A stretch of DNA of 64,000 bases from Streptomyces spiramyceticus (lineage in GTDB: Bacteria > Actinomycetota > Actinomycetes > Streptomycetales > Streptomycetaceae), in NCBI RefSeq assembly GCF_028807635.1, contig NZ_JARBAX010000001.1, positions 2,452,001 to 2,516,000 on the forward strand, given 5' to 3'. The notes under the pieces were generated by a model. That model saw nothing but the letters and a program-made list of their open reading frames with translations, made no database searches and was not told where the DNA came from. Below, piece after piece: positions 17,650 to 26,842 of the stretch. The position numbers were made by a program, and so were the translations under genes. Within the stretch, counting starts at the first letter, position 1. Every line of letters starts with the position of its first letter.

Positions 17650-18111
17650 TCACCACTGACCGTGGTTGCCGCTGTCCCGCCCGCCCTGGTAACCGCCGTC
17701 GACGGACTCGCGCCAGTGCACGACGACGTTACGGACGATGAAATTGTCGATCTGACCGCCCGACGACTGGCCGTGCTGGACCTGGATCGTGTTCCGCCCC
17801 TGCCGGAGGATGCCACGTTCGATCGGGTCCATCCAGGTCTGCCAGAGGACCTGCCCTCTGGCCCCTCTGGCGATGTCGAACTCGGCCAGGTCCCTGTCGT
17901 TGACGAGAATCCGGTGGTTGTTGAAGTCCACCCCGTAGACCTGGATCACCAGGTAGCCGTCCCCCACGGGGTCCTTGTCGATCTCGAACGACTCCAACGA
18001 CGTCTGGTCGCCCATGAACCGTGACGAGCCGGGATCGAAGTTGGAGGGGGGTGTGCGCGTGCCGATGCGCTGGTTGAAGCGGATCATCCTGAAGTCGGAT
18101 CGCGTCTCCAT
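17650..18111 (-). CDS. DUF7383-type conserved hypothetical protein
   Basis: 153 residues, no signal peptide. The product contains SRFMGDQTSLESFEIDKDPVG, HRILVNDRDLAEFDI, WQTWMDPIE and a NFIVRNVVVHWRES end, suggesting an all-beta carbohydrate-binding-like fold. The C-terminal tail is Gly-rich. I recognise it as a Streptomyces-conserved family near regulators of sugar metabolism. Start ATG 18111. Function unknown. Confidence 0.75.
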   Translation of the reverse strand: METRSDFRMIRFNQRIGTRTPPSNFDPGSSRFMGDQTSLESFEIDKDPVGDGYLVIQVYGVDFNNHRILVNDRDLAEFDIARGARGQVLWQTWMDPIERGILRQGRNTIQVQHGQSSGGQIDNFIVRNVVVHWRESVDGGYQGGRDSGNHGQW

Positions 18112-18247
18112 ACTGAGCCTTCGTCCTTCCGGTGCGGGGGAGCCAGGCTGCAGTTCTGCCGGCCCGAGTTCATCCTTGGCCAGGCCTCCACGGCCCGCCA
18201 GCCGTGGCCCCCGAAGGGGTTATGCCTGGCAGCCCCCGTGCGCGGGA

Positions 18248-19027
18248 TCAGGCGCGGATAACTTCCACGCCCGCCTCGGCGAACCGGTCGGCCATCTCGT
18301 CGGACACCGCGGCGTCCGTGACCAGCGTGTCCACCTGCTCCGTCGCACAGATCCGGGCGAAGGCCCGCTGACCCAGCTTGGTGGAGTCGGCGGCCACGAC
18401 GACGCGTCCCGCGCGCTCGCAGAGCAGCCGGTTGATGGCCGCCTCGTCCTCGTCGTGGGCCGTGGCCCCGTGGACCGCGTCGAAGGCGCCCACGCCGAGG
18501 ACCGCGGTGTCCATCGTGATCTGACCGAGGACTCCGCCCGCGAGCGGGCCGATGAGTTCGTACGACTGCGGGCGCGCGACCCCGCCCGTCACCACGATCT
18601 TGAACTGCGGCCGGATGGCCAGCTCATTGGCGATGTTGAGCGCATTGGTCACCACCGTGAGGGCGGGCGATCCGGTGGCCAGATCGGGGCGCGCGGCAAG
18701 GGCGCGGGCGACCTCGGTGGTCGTGGTGCCCCCGGTGAAACCCACCGCCTCGCCGGGCGAGATGAGTGCCGCGACGGCCGTGCTGATACGCCGCTTCTCC
18801 GCCGCGCGCCGGGACGTCTTGTAGCGCAGGGGGAGTTCGTACGAGACGCCGTGAACGAGCGCCCCGCCCCGGGTACGTACCAGCATCTGCTGTTCGGCGA
18901 GCTGGTCGAAGTCGCGCCGGATGGTGGCGGCCGACACGTCGAGCGCCGTCGCCGCCTCCTCGACGTCCAGCCGGCCCTGCTCGACCAGCAGATCCAGCAG
19001 TGCTTTCCAGCGGGCGTCGCGGGACAT
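18248..19027 (-). CDS. DeoR-family transcriptional repressor of sugar catabolism
   Basis: 259 residues. HTH_DeoR at about 5-60 (RLDVEEAATALDVSAATIRRDFDQLAEQQMLVRTRGGA), then a DeoRC sensor domain with GFTGGTTTTEVARAL, VTGGVARPQSYELIGPLA and VVAADSTKLGQRAFA. The start ATG 19027 (MSRDARW) has GGAG 6 nt upstream; an earlier ATG at 19039 has GAGGA too close. It is divergent from the SIS/aldolase genes and presumably represses them in the absence of a phosphorylated amino sugar or tagatose-type sugar. Confidence 0.9.
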   Translation of the reverse strand: MSRDARWKALLDLLVEQGRLDVEEAATALDVSAATIRRDFDQLAEQQMLVRTRGGALVHGVSYELPLRYKTSRRAAEKRRISTAVAALISPGEAVGFTGGTTTTEVARALAARPDLATGSPALTVVTNALNIANELAIRPQFKIVVTGGVARPQSYELIGPLAGGVLGQITMDTAVLGVGAFDAVHGATAHDEDEAAINRLLCERAGRVVVAADSTKLGQRAFARICATEQVDTLVTDAAVSDEMADRFAEAGVEVIRA

Positions 19028-19080
19028 CCGCAGCTCCATTCCTCGACCGTTCGATGTGACACTAGCGCACCGCCACATGC

Positions 19081-19108
19081 TTGAAGTTGCGCGAAAGATG
19101 CGTATATC
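19081..19108 (+). promoter_or_regulatory. Promoter of the SIS/aldolase operon
   Basis: TTGAAG (19081-19086), 16-nt spacer, TATATC (19103-19108). A dyad AAGAT-6-ATCTT overlaps the -10 and would suit DeoR binding. Confidence 0.55.
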
Positions 19109-19147
19109 TTGCAGGAACGAGCATTCGGACCAGGGTGGGAGTACGGC

Positions 19148-20032
19148 GTGAGTCATGTCGAGAACGAGTTGGCGAGCCAGCCGGAGTGCTGGAACCGGGC
19201 CGCTGAACTGGCCGCGAGCCTGAGCGGCACGCTCCCGGCGGCGGGAGAGCGGGTGGCGATCGTGGGCTGCGGAACCTCGCTCTTCATGGCGCAGGCCGCG
19301 GCGGCGCTGCGCGAAAGCTCCGGACACGGCGAGACGGACGCCTTCGCGGCCTCCGAGTTCCCGACCGGCCGCCGCTACGACCGGGTCGTCGCCCTCACCC
19401 GCTCGGGCACCACGACCGAGGTCGTCGAACTCCTCGCGGCACTGCGCGGGCGGATGCCTACGACTGCGGTCACCGCCGACCCGGACACGCCGGTGATGTC
19501 GGCCGCCGACGACGTGGTCGTACTCGACTTCGCGGACGAGAAGTCCGTCGTACAGACCCGGTTCGCCACCACCGCCCTCACCCTCCTGCGCGCGCACTTC
19601 GGCCTGCACTCGGAGGCCGTCGTGGACGACGCCAGGGACGCGCTCGCCGAGCCGCTGCCCGAATGGCTGGTGGGCTGCTCGCAGTTCACCTTCCTCGGCC
19701 GGGGCTGGACGGTCGGGCTCGCCTCCGAGGCCGCGCTCAAGATGCGGGAGGCCGCGCGGTCCTGGACCGAGGCGTACCCGGCCATGGAGTACCGGCACGG
19801 CCCGATCAGCATCTCCACCCGTGGCACGGCCACCTGGATGATCGGCGACGCCCCCTCGGGCCTGGCGGACGAGGTGCACGCCACCGGCGCCATGTGGGTG
19901 GCCGGCGGCCTCGACCCGCTGGCGGAGCTCGTACGGGCGCAGCGCCTCGCGGTCGCGGTCGCGGCGGCCCGCGGGCTCAACCCGGACAGGCCGCGCCACC
20001 TCACCCGTTCCGTCATCCTCGCGGGAGCCTGA
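19148..20032 (+). CDS. SIS-domain sugar isomerase/deaminase (AgaS-like)
   Basis: 294 residues with two SIS domains, as in AgaS and the isomerase half of GlmS: ERVAIVGCGTSLFMAQAAAAL, LTRSGTTTEVVELLAALRG, and FLGRGWTVGLASEAALKMREAARSWTEAYPAMEYRHGP, where the Glu and His are the usual active-site region. GTG 19148 is preceded by GGGAG at 7 nt. It probably deaminates or isomerises an amino-sugar 6-phosphate to feed the aldolase encoded 2 nt downstream. The exact sugar is unknown. Confidence 0.85.
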   Translation: MSHVENELASQPECWNRAAELAASLSGTLPAAGERVAIVGCGTSLFMAQAAAALRESSGHGETDAFAASEFPTGRRYDRVVALTRSGTTTEVVELLAALRGRMPTTAVTADPDTPVMSAADDVVVLDFADEKSVVQTRFATTALTLLRAHFGLHSEAVVDDARDALAEPLPEWLVGCSQFTFLGRGWTVGLASEAALKMREAARSWTEAYPAMEYRHGPISISTRGTATWMIGDAPSGLADEVHATGAMWVAGGLDPLAELVRAQRLAVAVAAARGLNPDRPRHLTRSVILAGA

Positions 20033-20034
20033 CG

Positions 20035-20889
20035 ATGCCTCTGGCCGAGACCGGCGCCCTGGTCGCCGAGGCCGCCACGAACCGGCACGCGGTGGCGGCG
20101 TTCAACATCATCACGCTGGAGCACGCGGAAGCGGTCGTCGCCGGAGCGGAGGCCGCGGGCGCCCCGGTGATCCTGCAGATCAGCGAGAACGCGGTGAAGT
20201 TCCGCTACGGGCGGGTCCTGCCCCTGGCCCGCGCGGCGGCGGCCGCGGCCCGGGATGCCGGGGTGCCCGTGGCGCTCCACCTGGACCACGTCAAGAGCGG
20301 CGAGCTGCTGCGGCAGGCGGCCGACGCCGGGTTCAGCTCCGTGATGTTCGACGCGGCCCACCTTCCGTACGAGGAGAATCTCGCCGCCACCCGGTCCGCC
20401 GCCGCATGGGCGCACAGCAACGGCCTGTGGATCGAGGCCGAGCTGGGCGAAGTCGGCGGCAAGGACGGCGCGGAGCCCCTGGACGCACACTCGCCCGGGG
20501 CGCGCACGGACCCGGAGGAGGCCCGCGCCTTCATCGAGGCGTCGGGCGTCGACGCGCTGGCCGTCGCGATCGGCAGCTCGCACGCCATGACGTCCCGTAC
20601 GGCGGCACTGGACCACGCACTGCTGGCCAGGCTGGCCGACGCTCTCGAAGTGCCGCTGGTTCTGCACGGCTCTTCGGGCGTGCCGGACGGCGAACTCTCG
20701 GCGGCGGTCGCCGGAGGAATAGCGAAGGTCAACATCGGTACGGCCCTGAACATCGCGATGACCGGGGCGATTCGCGCGTACCTGGCCGCCAATCCGAAGG
20801 CGGTCGACTCCCGTACGTACCTCTCGGTCGGCCGGAGGGCGATGACGGCCACGGCCACCGAGCTGATCGGCGTACTGCGGGCGGGCTGA
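20035..20889 (+). CDS. Class II ketose-bisphosphate aldolase (tagatose/fructose type)
   Basis: 284 residues. Zn2+-dependent aldolase signatures: ALHLDHVKSG (catalytic Asp and first Zn His), SVMFDAAHLPYEENLAATR, EAELGEVGGKDG, VAIGSSHAMT, LVLHGSSGVPD (Zn His) and GIAKVNIGTALN (phosphate site). ATG 20035 follows the isomerase stop by 2 nt and has GGGAG at 7 nt. The KbaY/GatY subgroup fits better than glycolytic Fba because of the SIS partner and DeoR control. No sugar kinase or transporter is adjacent. Confidence 0.88.
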   Translation: MPLAETGALVAEAATNRHAVAAFNIITLEHAEAVVAGAEAAGAPVILQISENAVKFRYGRVLPLARAAAAAARDAGVPVALHLDHVKSGELLRQAADAGFSSVMFDAAHLPYEENLAATRSAAAWAHSNGLWIEAELGEVGGKDGAEPLDAHSPGARTDPEEARAFIEASGVDALAVAIGSSHAMTSRTAALDHALLARLADALEVPLVLHGSSGVPDGELSAAVAGGIAKVNIGTALNIAMTGAIRAYLAANPKAVDSRTYLSVGRRAMTATATELIGVLRAG

Positions 20890-21022
20890 CGGGGACCTGC
20901 GCATCCGGGTGAAGACAGGGCCAAGATCTTTCGGGCAGGTCGTCGGCGGATACGACATGGTGCACCGGCTCGTGGCAGCTGCCTGTGAAGCGATGCCGGA
21001 CCTGCTCCGAGAGGACTCGACC

Positions 21023-21844
21023 ATGCCCGTACCGTCCGCGATCGACCATCACGCCGACTCGTACAGCCTGGCCCACGCCTACTGGCTGGCCCAGGCGTCG
21101 GATCTGGCCTACAAGAGCGAGGCCGCCATCGAGGAGCGCGCCGGGAGCTGGGGCTTCGACCGGGTGCGTCATCACCACACCCGGTTTACGCCGCCGTTCC
21201 CGCTTCAGGACACGCAGGCGTTCACGATGGCCAGCGACCACATGATCATCACCGCGTTCCGCGGTACGGAGCCGGCGCAGATCCGGGACTGGCTCTCGGA
21301 TGCCACGACGCCGCCCTGGCCCGGGCCGGGCAAGACGGGTTACATCCACTACGGCTTCGGGGAGGCGCTCGAATCCGTCATCCCGGACGTGAAGGACACC
21401 CTCGCGGAGCTCCGTACCAACGGGCAGAGCGTGTGGTTCACCGGCCACAGCCTCGGCGGCGCCCTGGCCATGCTCGCCGGGGCGCGGATGTATCTGGAGG
21501 AGCCGCGGCTGCACGCGGACGGCGTCTACACCTTCGGCCAGCCGCGCACCTGCGACCGGCTGCTTGCGGCCGCGTACAACAAGGGCTTCAAGCAACGCAT
21601 GTACCGCTTCGTCAACAACAACGACATCGTGCCGCAGTTGCCCCCGGAGCCCGCGTACACCCACGTCGACCACCTGCGGTACATCGACTCCAGCGGCAGG
21701 ATCCGCGAGTCCATGACCGTGCTGGGCGGGCTGGCCGACCGGGCCAAGGGCATGACCGCCGACCCCTTCGCCCCGGCCGCCGACGGCCTCCGTGACCACT
21801 CGATCCACCAGTACATCCGGGCGCTGGAGAAGAACCTCACCTGA
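21023..21844 (+). CDS. Lipase (class 3) family alpha/beta hydrolase
   Basis: 273 residues without a signal peptide, so cytoplasmic. The nucleophile elbow is VWFTGHSLGGALAMLAG (Ser in GHSLG), preceded by ITAFRGTEPAQIRDWLSDA, the class 3 oxyanion region. NNDIVPQLPP carries the catalytic Asp, and the His is probably in the DHLRYIDSSG block. Start ATG 21023 with GAGAGGA at 8 nt; the frame is open upstream to 20909 without a better start. Natural substrate unknown. Confidence 0.85.
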   Translation: MPVPSAIDHHADSYSLAHAYWLAQASDLAYKSEAAIEERAGSWGFDRVRHHHTRFTPPFPLQDTQAFTMASDHMIITAFRGTEPAQIRDWLSDATTPPWPGPGKTGYIHYGFGEALESVIPDVKDTLAELRTNGQSVWFTGHSLGGALAMLAGARMYLEEPRLHADGVYTFGQPRTCDRLLAAAYNKGFKQRMYRFVNNNDIVPQLPPEPAYTHVDHLRYIDSSGRIRESMTVLGGLADRAKGMTADPFAPAADGLRDHSIHQYIRALEKNLT

Positions 21845-21934
21845 TCCGGGAGCACGGCCGTTCGGCTTCCCCCCGGGAAGAAAGGGGGGGTAGCCCCACT
21901 GCCACGCGCCGCGCCCGCTCCGTAAATTGGGTGC

Positions 21935-22354
21935 ATGGAAGCCCGCGACCCTGAGCTCAAGAAGGAACTCGACGCCACCTTGCACGCGCGCAAGGAGCTC
22001 GGGCCGGACTACGAGTCCGCACTCATCGAATCGTTCCTGGAGAAGGTCGACCAACGCCTCGACGGTACGGTCGACCGCCGCGTACGCCGTCAGCTGGCCG
22101 AGCAGCAGATGGTCGTCGCCAGGGGCAGCACCAAGCCGGCGCAGAGCGGGGAGTCGAGCTTCGGGGAGCGCTTCGGCTTCGGCGCGATCTCGCTGGTTCT
22201 GGCCATCCCGCTGTCGGCGATCGGTGTCGTGAACGCGGACCTCAAGGGCCTGATCGTCGCCTGGGCCGGCATCGTCGGCGTCAACGCGGTCCACGCGGCG
22301 CGGGGCTGGCCGTGGATACGGCGGACCCGGGAGAAGTCCGACTGGGAGGACTAG
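21935..22354 (+). CDS. Conserved membrane protein with two C-terminal transmembrane segments
   Basis: 139 residues: a charged helical N-terminal half (about 1-75, likely coiled-coil), then two hydrophobic segments (GAISLVLAIPLSAIGVVN and GLIVAWAGIVGVNAVHAAR) and a short basic tail. It is a Streptomyces-conserved type without known function. No clear Shine-Dalgarno precedes the ATG. Confidence 0.75.
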   Translation: MEARDPELKKELDATLHARKELGPDYESALIESFLEKVDQRLDGTVDRRVRRQLAEQQMVVARGSTKPAQSGESSFGERFGFGAISLVLAIPLSAIGVVNADLKGLIVAWAGIVGVNAVHAARGWPWIRRTREKSDWED

Positions 22355-22375
22355 GACACGCCCTGGTGTCCCGCC

Positions 22376-22408
22376 GGGGCGGGGCGGGGCGGGGCGGGGC
22401 GGGGCGGG
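22376..22408. repeat. (GGGGC)6 tract, potential G-quadruplex
   Basis: Six uninterrupted GGGGC units plus GGG on the plus strand, between the membrane-protein gene and the cbs terminator. Seven G-runs of at least three with single-base loops satisfy the usual G4 pattern. Confidence 0.8.
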
Positions 22409-22410
22409 TC

Positions 22411-22477
22411 AAAAAATACCGCGGGGACCGCCGCACCCCCGGTTGCCCAGGGGGCGGGACGACGGCGGTCCCCGCGG
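22411..22477 (-). terminator. Intrinsic terminator of cbs
   Basis: A 15-bp perfect stem (22419-22433 with 22463-22477), with further CCCCC/GGGGG pairing inside, is followed on the minus strand by TTTTTT (22416-22411). It lies about 220 nt past the cbs stop. Confidence 0.85.
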
Positions 22478-22696
22478 GACACGGTCCGGGTCAGGGCCGG
22501 TCTCCGCGTCCAGGCGTCCATGGAGGTCCGGGAGCCGCTCCGGTTGTCCTTGACGCCGACAACAACCAATGTGCAGGACGCGTGTTAAGCCGGTGCTGCG
22601 CGGACGTGTCGCGCTCGTACCACTTTTGCGAAGCTACGCCCTCACCGCGCCGTCGCTGCGGCCTCGTTGAGGTTCGCCACGGCCTCGCACGGTTCG

Positions 22697-24085
22697 CTAC
22701 GGCTTCGCCAGGAAGGCCAGCAGGTCCTGCCTGCTCACCACACCCGTCGGCTTGCCCTCGACCAGCACGATGGCAGCGTCGTGCTGCCCCTTGCCGCCCA
22801 GTACGGACATCAGGTCCTCCACCGGCTCGCCCGAGCCGACCTGCGGCAGCGGCGCGCTCATGTGCTTCTCCAGCGGGTCGTTCAGCGACGCGCGCTGCGC
22901 GAACAGGGCGTCGAGCAGGTCCCGTTCGACGACCGAGCCGATGACCTCCGCGGCCATGACGTCGGGGTGGCCCGCGCCCGGCTTCACGATCGGCATCTGC
23001 GACACGCCGTACTCGCGGAGCACCTCGATCGCCTCGCCGACCGTCTCCTCCGGGTGCATGTGCACCAGCTTCGGGATGTCGCCCTCCTTGTGCTGCAGGA
23101 CGTCGGCGACGCTCGCGTGCTGGCCCGACTCCTCAAGGAAGCCGTAGTCCGCCATCCACTCGTCGTTGAAGATCTTGCTCAGGTAGCCGCGGCCGCTGTC
23201 CGGCAGCAGTACGACGACCACGTCGTCCGGTCCGAGCCGCTCCGCGACGCGCAGTGCGCCCACGACCGCCATGCCGCAGGAGCCGCCGACCAGCAGGCCC
23301 TCCTCCTTGGCGAGACGGCGCGTCATCTGGAACGAGTCCTTGTCCGACACGGCGACGATCTCGTCCGTCACGGTCCGGTCGTACGCCGAAGGCCAGAAGT
23401 CCTCACCGACGCCCTCGACGAGGTACGGCCGTCCCGAGCCGCCCGAGTACACGGAACCCTCGGGGTCGGCCCCGATGACCTTGACCTTGCCGCCGCTGAC
23501 CTCCTTCAGGTAGCGGCCGGTGCCGGAGATCGTGCCTCCGGTGCCGACGCCCGCGACGAAGTGGGTGATCTTCCCGTCCGTCTGGTCCCACAGCTCGGGA
23601 CCGGTGGTCTCGTAGTGCGAGCGCGGGTTGTTCGGGTTGCTGTACTGGTCGGGCTTCCAGGCGCCCGGCGTCTCTCTGACCAGACGGTCGGAGACGTTGT
23701 AGTACGAGTCGGGGTGCTCGGGGTCGACCGCCGTGGGGCATACGACGACCTCCGCGCCGTACGCGCGCAGCACATTGATCTTGTCCGTGGACACCTTGTC
23801 CGGGCAGACGAAGATGCACTTGTAACCCTTCTGCTGCGCCACTATGGCGAGCCCGACACCGGTGTTTCCACTGGTGGGCTCGACAATGGTGCCGCCTGGC
23901 TGGAGCTCGCCGCTCTGCTCCGCCGCCTCGATCATGCGCAGGGCGATCCGGTCCTTCACGGACCCGCCAGGATTGAAGTACTCGACCTTGGCCAGGACTG
24001 TTGCCTGGATGCCGGCCGTCACGCTGCCCAGCCTCACAAGCGGGGTATTGCCGACGAGGGTGATCATCGAGTCGTGAAATTGCAC
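22697..24085 (-). CDS. cbs: Cystathionine beta-synthase
   Basis: 462-residue cytoplasmic PLP enzyme joining serine and homocysteine in transsulfuration. Fold-type II catalytic domain (1-310): NTPLVRLG, PLP Lys in FNPGGSVKDRIAL, PTSGNTGVGLA and the phosphate loop GVGTGGTISGTGRYL. The C-terminus has two CBS motifs (about 335-460: MHPEETVGEAIEVLREYGVSQMPIV and APLPQVGSGEPVEDLM). It lacks the haem N-terminus of animal enzymes, as bacterial versions do. GTG 24085 has GGAG at 7 nt. It is monocistronic with a strong terminator. Confidence 0.94.
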   Translation of the reverse strand: MQFHDSMITLVGNTPLVRLGSVTAGIQATVLAKVEYFNPGGSVKDRIALRMIEAAEQSGELQPGGTIVEPTSGNTGVGLAIVAQQKGYKCIFVCPDKVSTDKINVLRAYGAEVVVCPTAVDPEHPDSYYNVSDRLVRETPGAWKPDQYSNPNNPRSHYETTGPELWDQTDGKITHFVAGVGTGGTISGTGRYLKEVSGGKVKVIGADPEGSVYSGGSGRPYLVEGVGEDFWPSAYDRTVTDEIVAVSDKDSFQMTRRLAKEEGLLVGGSCGMAVVGALRVAERLGPDDVVVVLLPDSGRGYLSKIFNDEWMADYGFLEESGQHASVADVLQHKEGDIPKLVHMHPEETVGEAIEVLREYGVSQMPIVKPGAGHPDVMAAEVIGSVVERDLLDALFAQRASLNDPLEKHMSAPLPQVGSGEPVEDLMSVLGGKGQHDAAIVLVEGKPTGVVSRQDLLAFLAKP

Positions 24086-24234
24086 GGTGGTCTCCGGGGT
24101 CTCCGTGATGGTGATGCCAGCGTATGCGGCTCACGACCCTCGGTTCACCTCAAGGCGAGATTGAAGAACGCCCACTACCGGGCAGTAAGCACTTGTGCGG
24201 GAGGCTCGAAGGCTTCGAGGAGGTGGCTGCGACT

Positions 24235-25257
24235 GTGTCGAGAGCGAGGGTGGCACGGCGGATCGCCGCTGGCGCGGCGTACGGAGGCGGCGGCATCGGC
24301 CTGGTCGGTGCCGCCGCGGTGGGGATCTTCCTCGCGGAGGTCCAGCTGGCGAAGCGATCGGTGGGGGGCGGGCGGGCGCCGGTTCCGCCACCGGCGGACG
24401 GGATCTACGGCATGCCCCCGCCTGGGCCCGGGCAGTCCGCGGATCCGCCGCTGCGGCTGGCCATGCTCGGCGACTCGACGGCGGTGGGCCAGGGCGTGCG
24501 GCGGGCCGGACAGACGCCGGGGGCGCTGCTGGCCTCGGGGCTCGCGGCGGTGGCGGAGCGGCCGGTCGAGATGCGCAATGTCGCGCAGCCGGGGGCACAG
24601 TCCGACGACCTGGAGCGCCAGGTCACGGCGCTGCTGACGGATCCGGCGCGGCGGCCCGACGTCTGCGTGATCATGGTTGGCGCGAATGACGTCACGCACC
24701 GGATGCCGGCCACGCAGTCGGTCCGTTACCTCGTTTCGGCGGTACGCCGCCTTCGCGCGGCGGGGGCGGAAGTAGTCGTCGGGACCTGCCCCGACCTGGG
24801 CACGATCGAGCCGGTCTACCAGCCGCTGCGGTGGCTCGCCCGGCGGGTGTCGCGGCAGCTCGCGGCGGCGCAGACGATCGGCGCGGTGGAGCAGGGCGGG
24901 CGTACGGTGTCGCTGGGCGACCTGCTGGGCCCGGAGTTCCAGGCGAACCCGCGTGAGCTGTTCGGACCGGACAATTACCACCCCTCGGCGGAGGGTTACG
25001 CGACGGCGGCGATGGCCGTCCTGCCCACGCTGTGCGCGGCGCTGGGCCTGTGGCCGGAGACGGACCGCCTGGACGCCACGCGCGACGAGGGCATCCTGCC
25101 GGTTGCGAAGGCGGCGGCGGAGGCGGCGTCGGCGGCCGGCACGGAGGTCACGGCGGCCCGAGCCCCCTGGGCCCTCCTGAAACACCGCCGCCGCAGGCGC
25201 CTGCCGGCCCGGACGGAGCCCACGGAACCGGCGACACCGGACGCGGCGCGGGGGTGA
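24235..25257 (+). CDS. SGNH/GDSL-family hydrolase, membrane-anchored or secreted
   Basis: 340 residues. The N-terminal hydrophobic stretch (about 8-32, GAAYGGGGIGLVGAAAVGIFLAEV) is a signal anchor. Block I is LAMLGDSTAVGQG (Ser nucleophile), block II VAQPGAQS, block III VIMVGANDVT, block V DNYHPSAEGY (Asp and His). The last 60 residues are low-complexity Ala/Arg. Start GTG 24235 with AGGAGG 11 nt upstream; the frame is open to 24124. It is divergent from cbs. Substrate unknown; an esterase or cell-wall deacetylase role is possible. Confidence 0.85.
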   Translation: MSRARVARRIAAGAAYGGGGIGLVGAAAVGIFLAEVQLAKRSVGGGRAPVPPPADGIYGMPPPGPGQSADPPLRLAMLGDSTAVGQGVRRAGQTPGALLASGLAAVAERPVEMRNVAQPGAQSDDLERQVTALLTDPARRPDVCVIMVGANDVTHRMPATQSVRYLVSAVRRLRAAGAEVVVGTCPDLGTIEPVYQPLRWLARRVSRQLAAAQTIGAVEQGGRTVSLGDLLGPEFQANPRELFGPDNYHPSAEGYATAAMAVLPTLCAALGLWPETDRLDATRDEGILPVAKAAAEAASAAGTEVTAARAPWALLKHRRRRRLPARTEPTEPATPDAARG

Positions 25258-25312
25258 GGGGCGGGGGTGCGGTGTGGCGGGTGCGGTGCGGTGCGGCCGG
25301 GGTCGGCGGGTG

Positions 25313-25410
25313 CGGGTTGCCTGCGGCGCAGTTCCCCCTACCTGCCCCTTCCCGAAACTGGGGGCAAGCCCCCAGACCCCGTTTGTCCTCAAACGCTGGA
25401 CGGGCTGAAC
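25313..25410 (+). repeat. Dispersed intergenic element, copy 4 (longest)
   Basis: GCCTGCGGCG...CCTACCTGCCCCTTCCCGA at about 25318-25355, then a CTGGGGGC/GCCCCCAG hairpin, then CAAACGCTGGACGGGCTG. It is the most complete copy in the window and lies after the SGNH gene. Confidence 0.65.
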
Positions 25411-25422
25411 ATTTACCAGAAA

Positions 25423-25438
25423 CTGAGCGGGCGCTTAG
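25423..25438 (+). promoter_or_regulatory. Operator-like dyad upstream of the thiolase gene
   Basis: CTGAGCGGGCGCTTAG is a near-palindrome with AGCG-2-CGCT symmetry, resembling TetR-family sites that control fatty-acid oxidation genes in actinomycetes. It lies 100 nt before the thiolase start. Confidence 0.5.
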
Positions 25439-25537
25439 AAAAGAGGTCCGCATCACATGGTCCGGGCGGTGACCCGGGCCATACGTGCGGGTAACTTCCC
25501 AGACAGCCCTGCATACTCGCCCCCTCATGGAGCCGTG

Positions 25538-26758
25538 ATGACCGAAGCCGTGATCGTCTCTGCCGCCCGTTCGCCCATCGGCCGCGCCTTCAAGGGTTCG
25601 CTGAAGGACCTGCGGCCCGACGACCTGACCGCCACCATCGTTCAGGCCGCCCTCGCCAAGGTGCCCGAGCTCGACCCGCGCGACATCGACGACCTGATGC
25701 TCGGCTGCGGCCTCCCCGGCGGCGAGCAGGGGCACAACCTGGGGCGGATCATCGCCGTACAGATGGGGATGGACCACCTTCCCGGCTGTACGGTCACCCG
25801 CTACTGCTCCTCCTCCCTCCAGACCTCCCGCATGGCGCTGCACGCCATCAAGGCCGGCGAGGGCGACGTCTTCATCTCCGCCGGTGTCGAGATGGTGTCC
25901 CGCTCCGTCAAGGGCAGCTCCGACGGCATGCCCGACACCCACAACCCGCTCTTCGCCGACGCGGAGGCCCGTACCGCCGCCGTCGCGCAGAGCGAGGGCT
26001 CGGACTGGCACGACCCGCGCGAGGACGGGCTGGTCCCGGACGCGTACATCGCAATGGGGCAGACCGCCGAGAACCTCGCCCGCCTCAAGGGCATCACGCG
26101 CGCGGAGATGGACGAGTTCGGCGTACGTTCGCAGAACCTCGCCGAGCAGGCCATCAAGAACGGCTTCTGGGAGCGCGAGATCACCCCCGTCACGACCCCC
26201 GACGGGACCGTCGTGTCGCAGGACGACGGCCCGCGCGCCGGCGTCACCCTCGAAGGCGTCCAGGGCCTCAAGCCCGTCTTCCGCCCCGACGGCCGCGTCA
26301 CCGCCGCCAACTGCTGCCCGCTGAACGACGGCGCAGCCGCCCTCGTGATCATGAGCGACACCAAGGCGCGCGAGCTCGGCCTGACGCCGCTCGCGCGGAT
26401 CGTCTCGACCGGCGTCTCCGGCCTGTCCCCCGAGATCATGGGCTACGGCCCCGTCGAGGCCAGCAAGCAGGCACTGAAGCGCGCCGGGCTGACCATCGGC
26501 GACATCGACCTCGCCGAGATCAACGAGGCCTTCGCCGCCCAGGTCATCCCGTCCTACCGGGACCTCGGCCTCGACCTGGACAAGGTCAACATCAACGGTG
26601 GCGCCATCGCCGTCGGCCACCCCTTCGGCATGACGGGCGCCCGCATCACCGGCACGCTGATCAACAGCCTCCAGTTCCACGACAAGCAGTTCGGCCTGGA
26701 GACGATGTGCGTGGGCGGCGGCCAGGGCATGGCGATGGTCATCGAGCGCCTCAGCTGA
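25538..26758 (+). CDS. Acetyl-CoA C-acyltransferase (thiolase)
   Basis: 406 residues. Degradative-type thiolase cleaving 3-ketoacyl-CoA in beta-oxidation. Catalytic residues: nucleophilic Cys in [11 protein letters not shown] (about residue 92), His in [14 protein letters not shown] and the second Cys in [15 protein letters not shown] [11 protein letters not shown] near the C-terminus; NEAFAAQ is also present. Start ATG 25538 with GGAG at 5 nt; the frame is open upstream. No FadB partner is adjacent; control by the AGCG-CGCT operator is likely. Confidence 0.95.
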   Translation: MTEAVIVSAARSPIGRAFKGSLKDLRPDDLTATIVQAALAKVPELDPRDIDDLMLGCGLPGGEQGHNLGRIIAVQMGMDHLPGCTVTRYCSSSLQTSRMALHAIKAGEGDVFISAGVEMVSRSVKGSSDGMPDTHNPLFADAEARTAAVAQSEGSDWHDPREDGLVPDAYIAMGQTAENLARLKGITRAEMDEFGVRSQNLAEQAIKNGFWEREITPVTTPDGTVVSQDDGPRAGVTLEGVQGLKPVFRPDGRVTAANCCPLNDGAAALVIMSDTKARELGLTPLARIVSTGVSGLSPEIMGYGPVEASKQALKRAGLTIGDIDLAEINEAFAAQVIPSYRDLGLDLDKVNINGGAIAVGHPFGMTGARITGTLINSLQFHDKQFGLETMCVGGGQGMAMVIERLS

Positions 26759-26807
26759 TCACGCGGCCCCCCGTCGGGCGCCTCGTCGCACCCGGTTCGT
26801 AACCCAA

Positions 26808-26842
26808 TCTCCCCCAGGATGTGATCTATCTCCTGGGGGAGA
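26808..26842 (+). terminator. Hairpin after the thiolase gene
   Basis: 12-bp perfect stem TCTCCCCCAGGA (26808-26819) with 26831-26842, 11-nt loop, no T-run. Fifty nucleotides past the stop. Confidence 0.65.
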
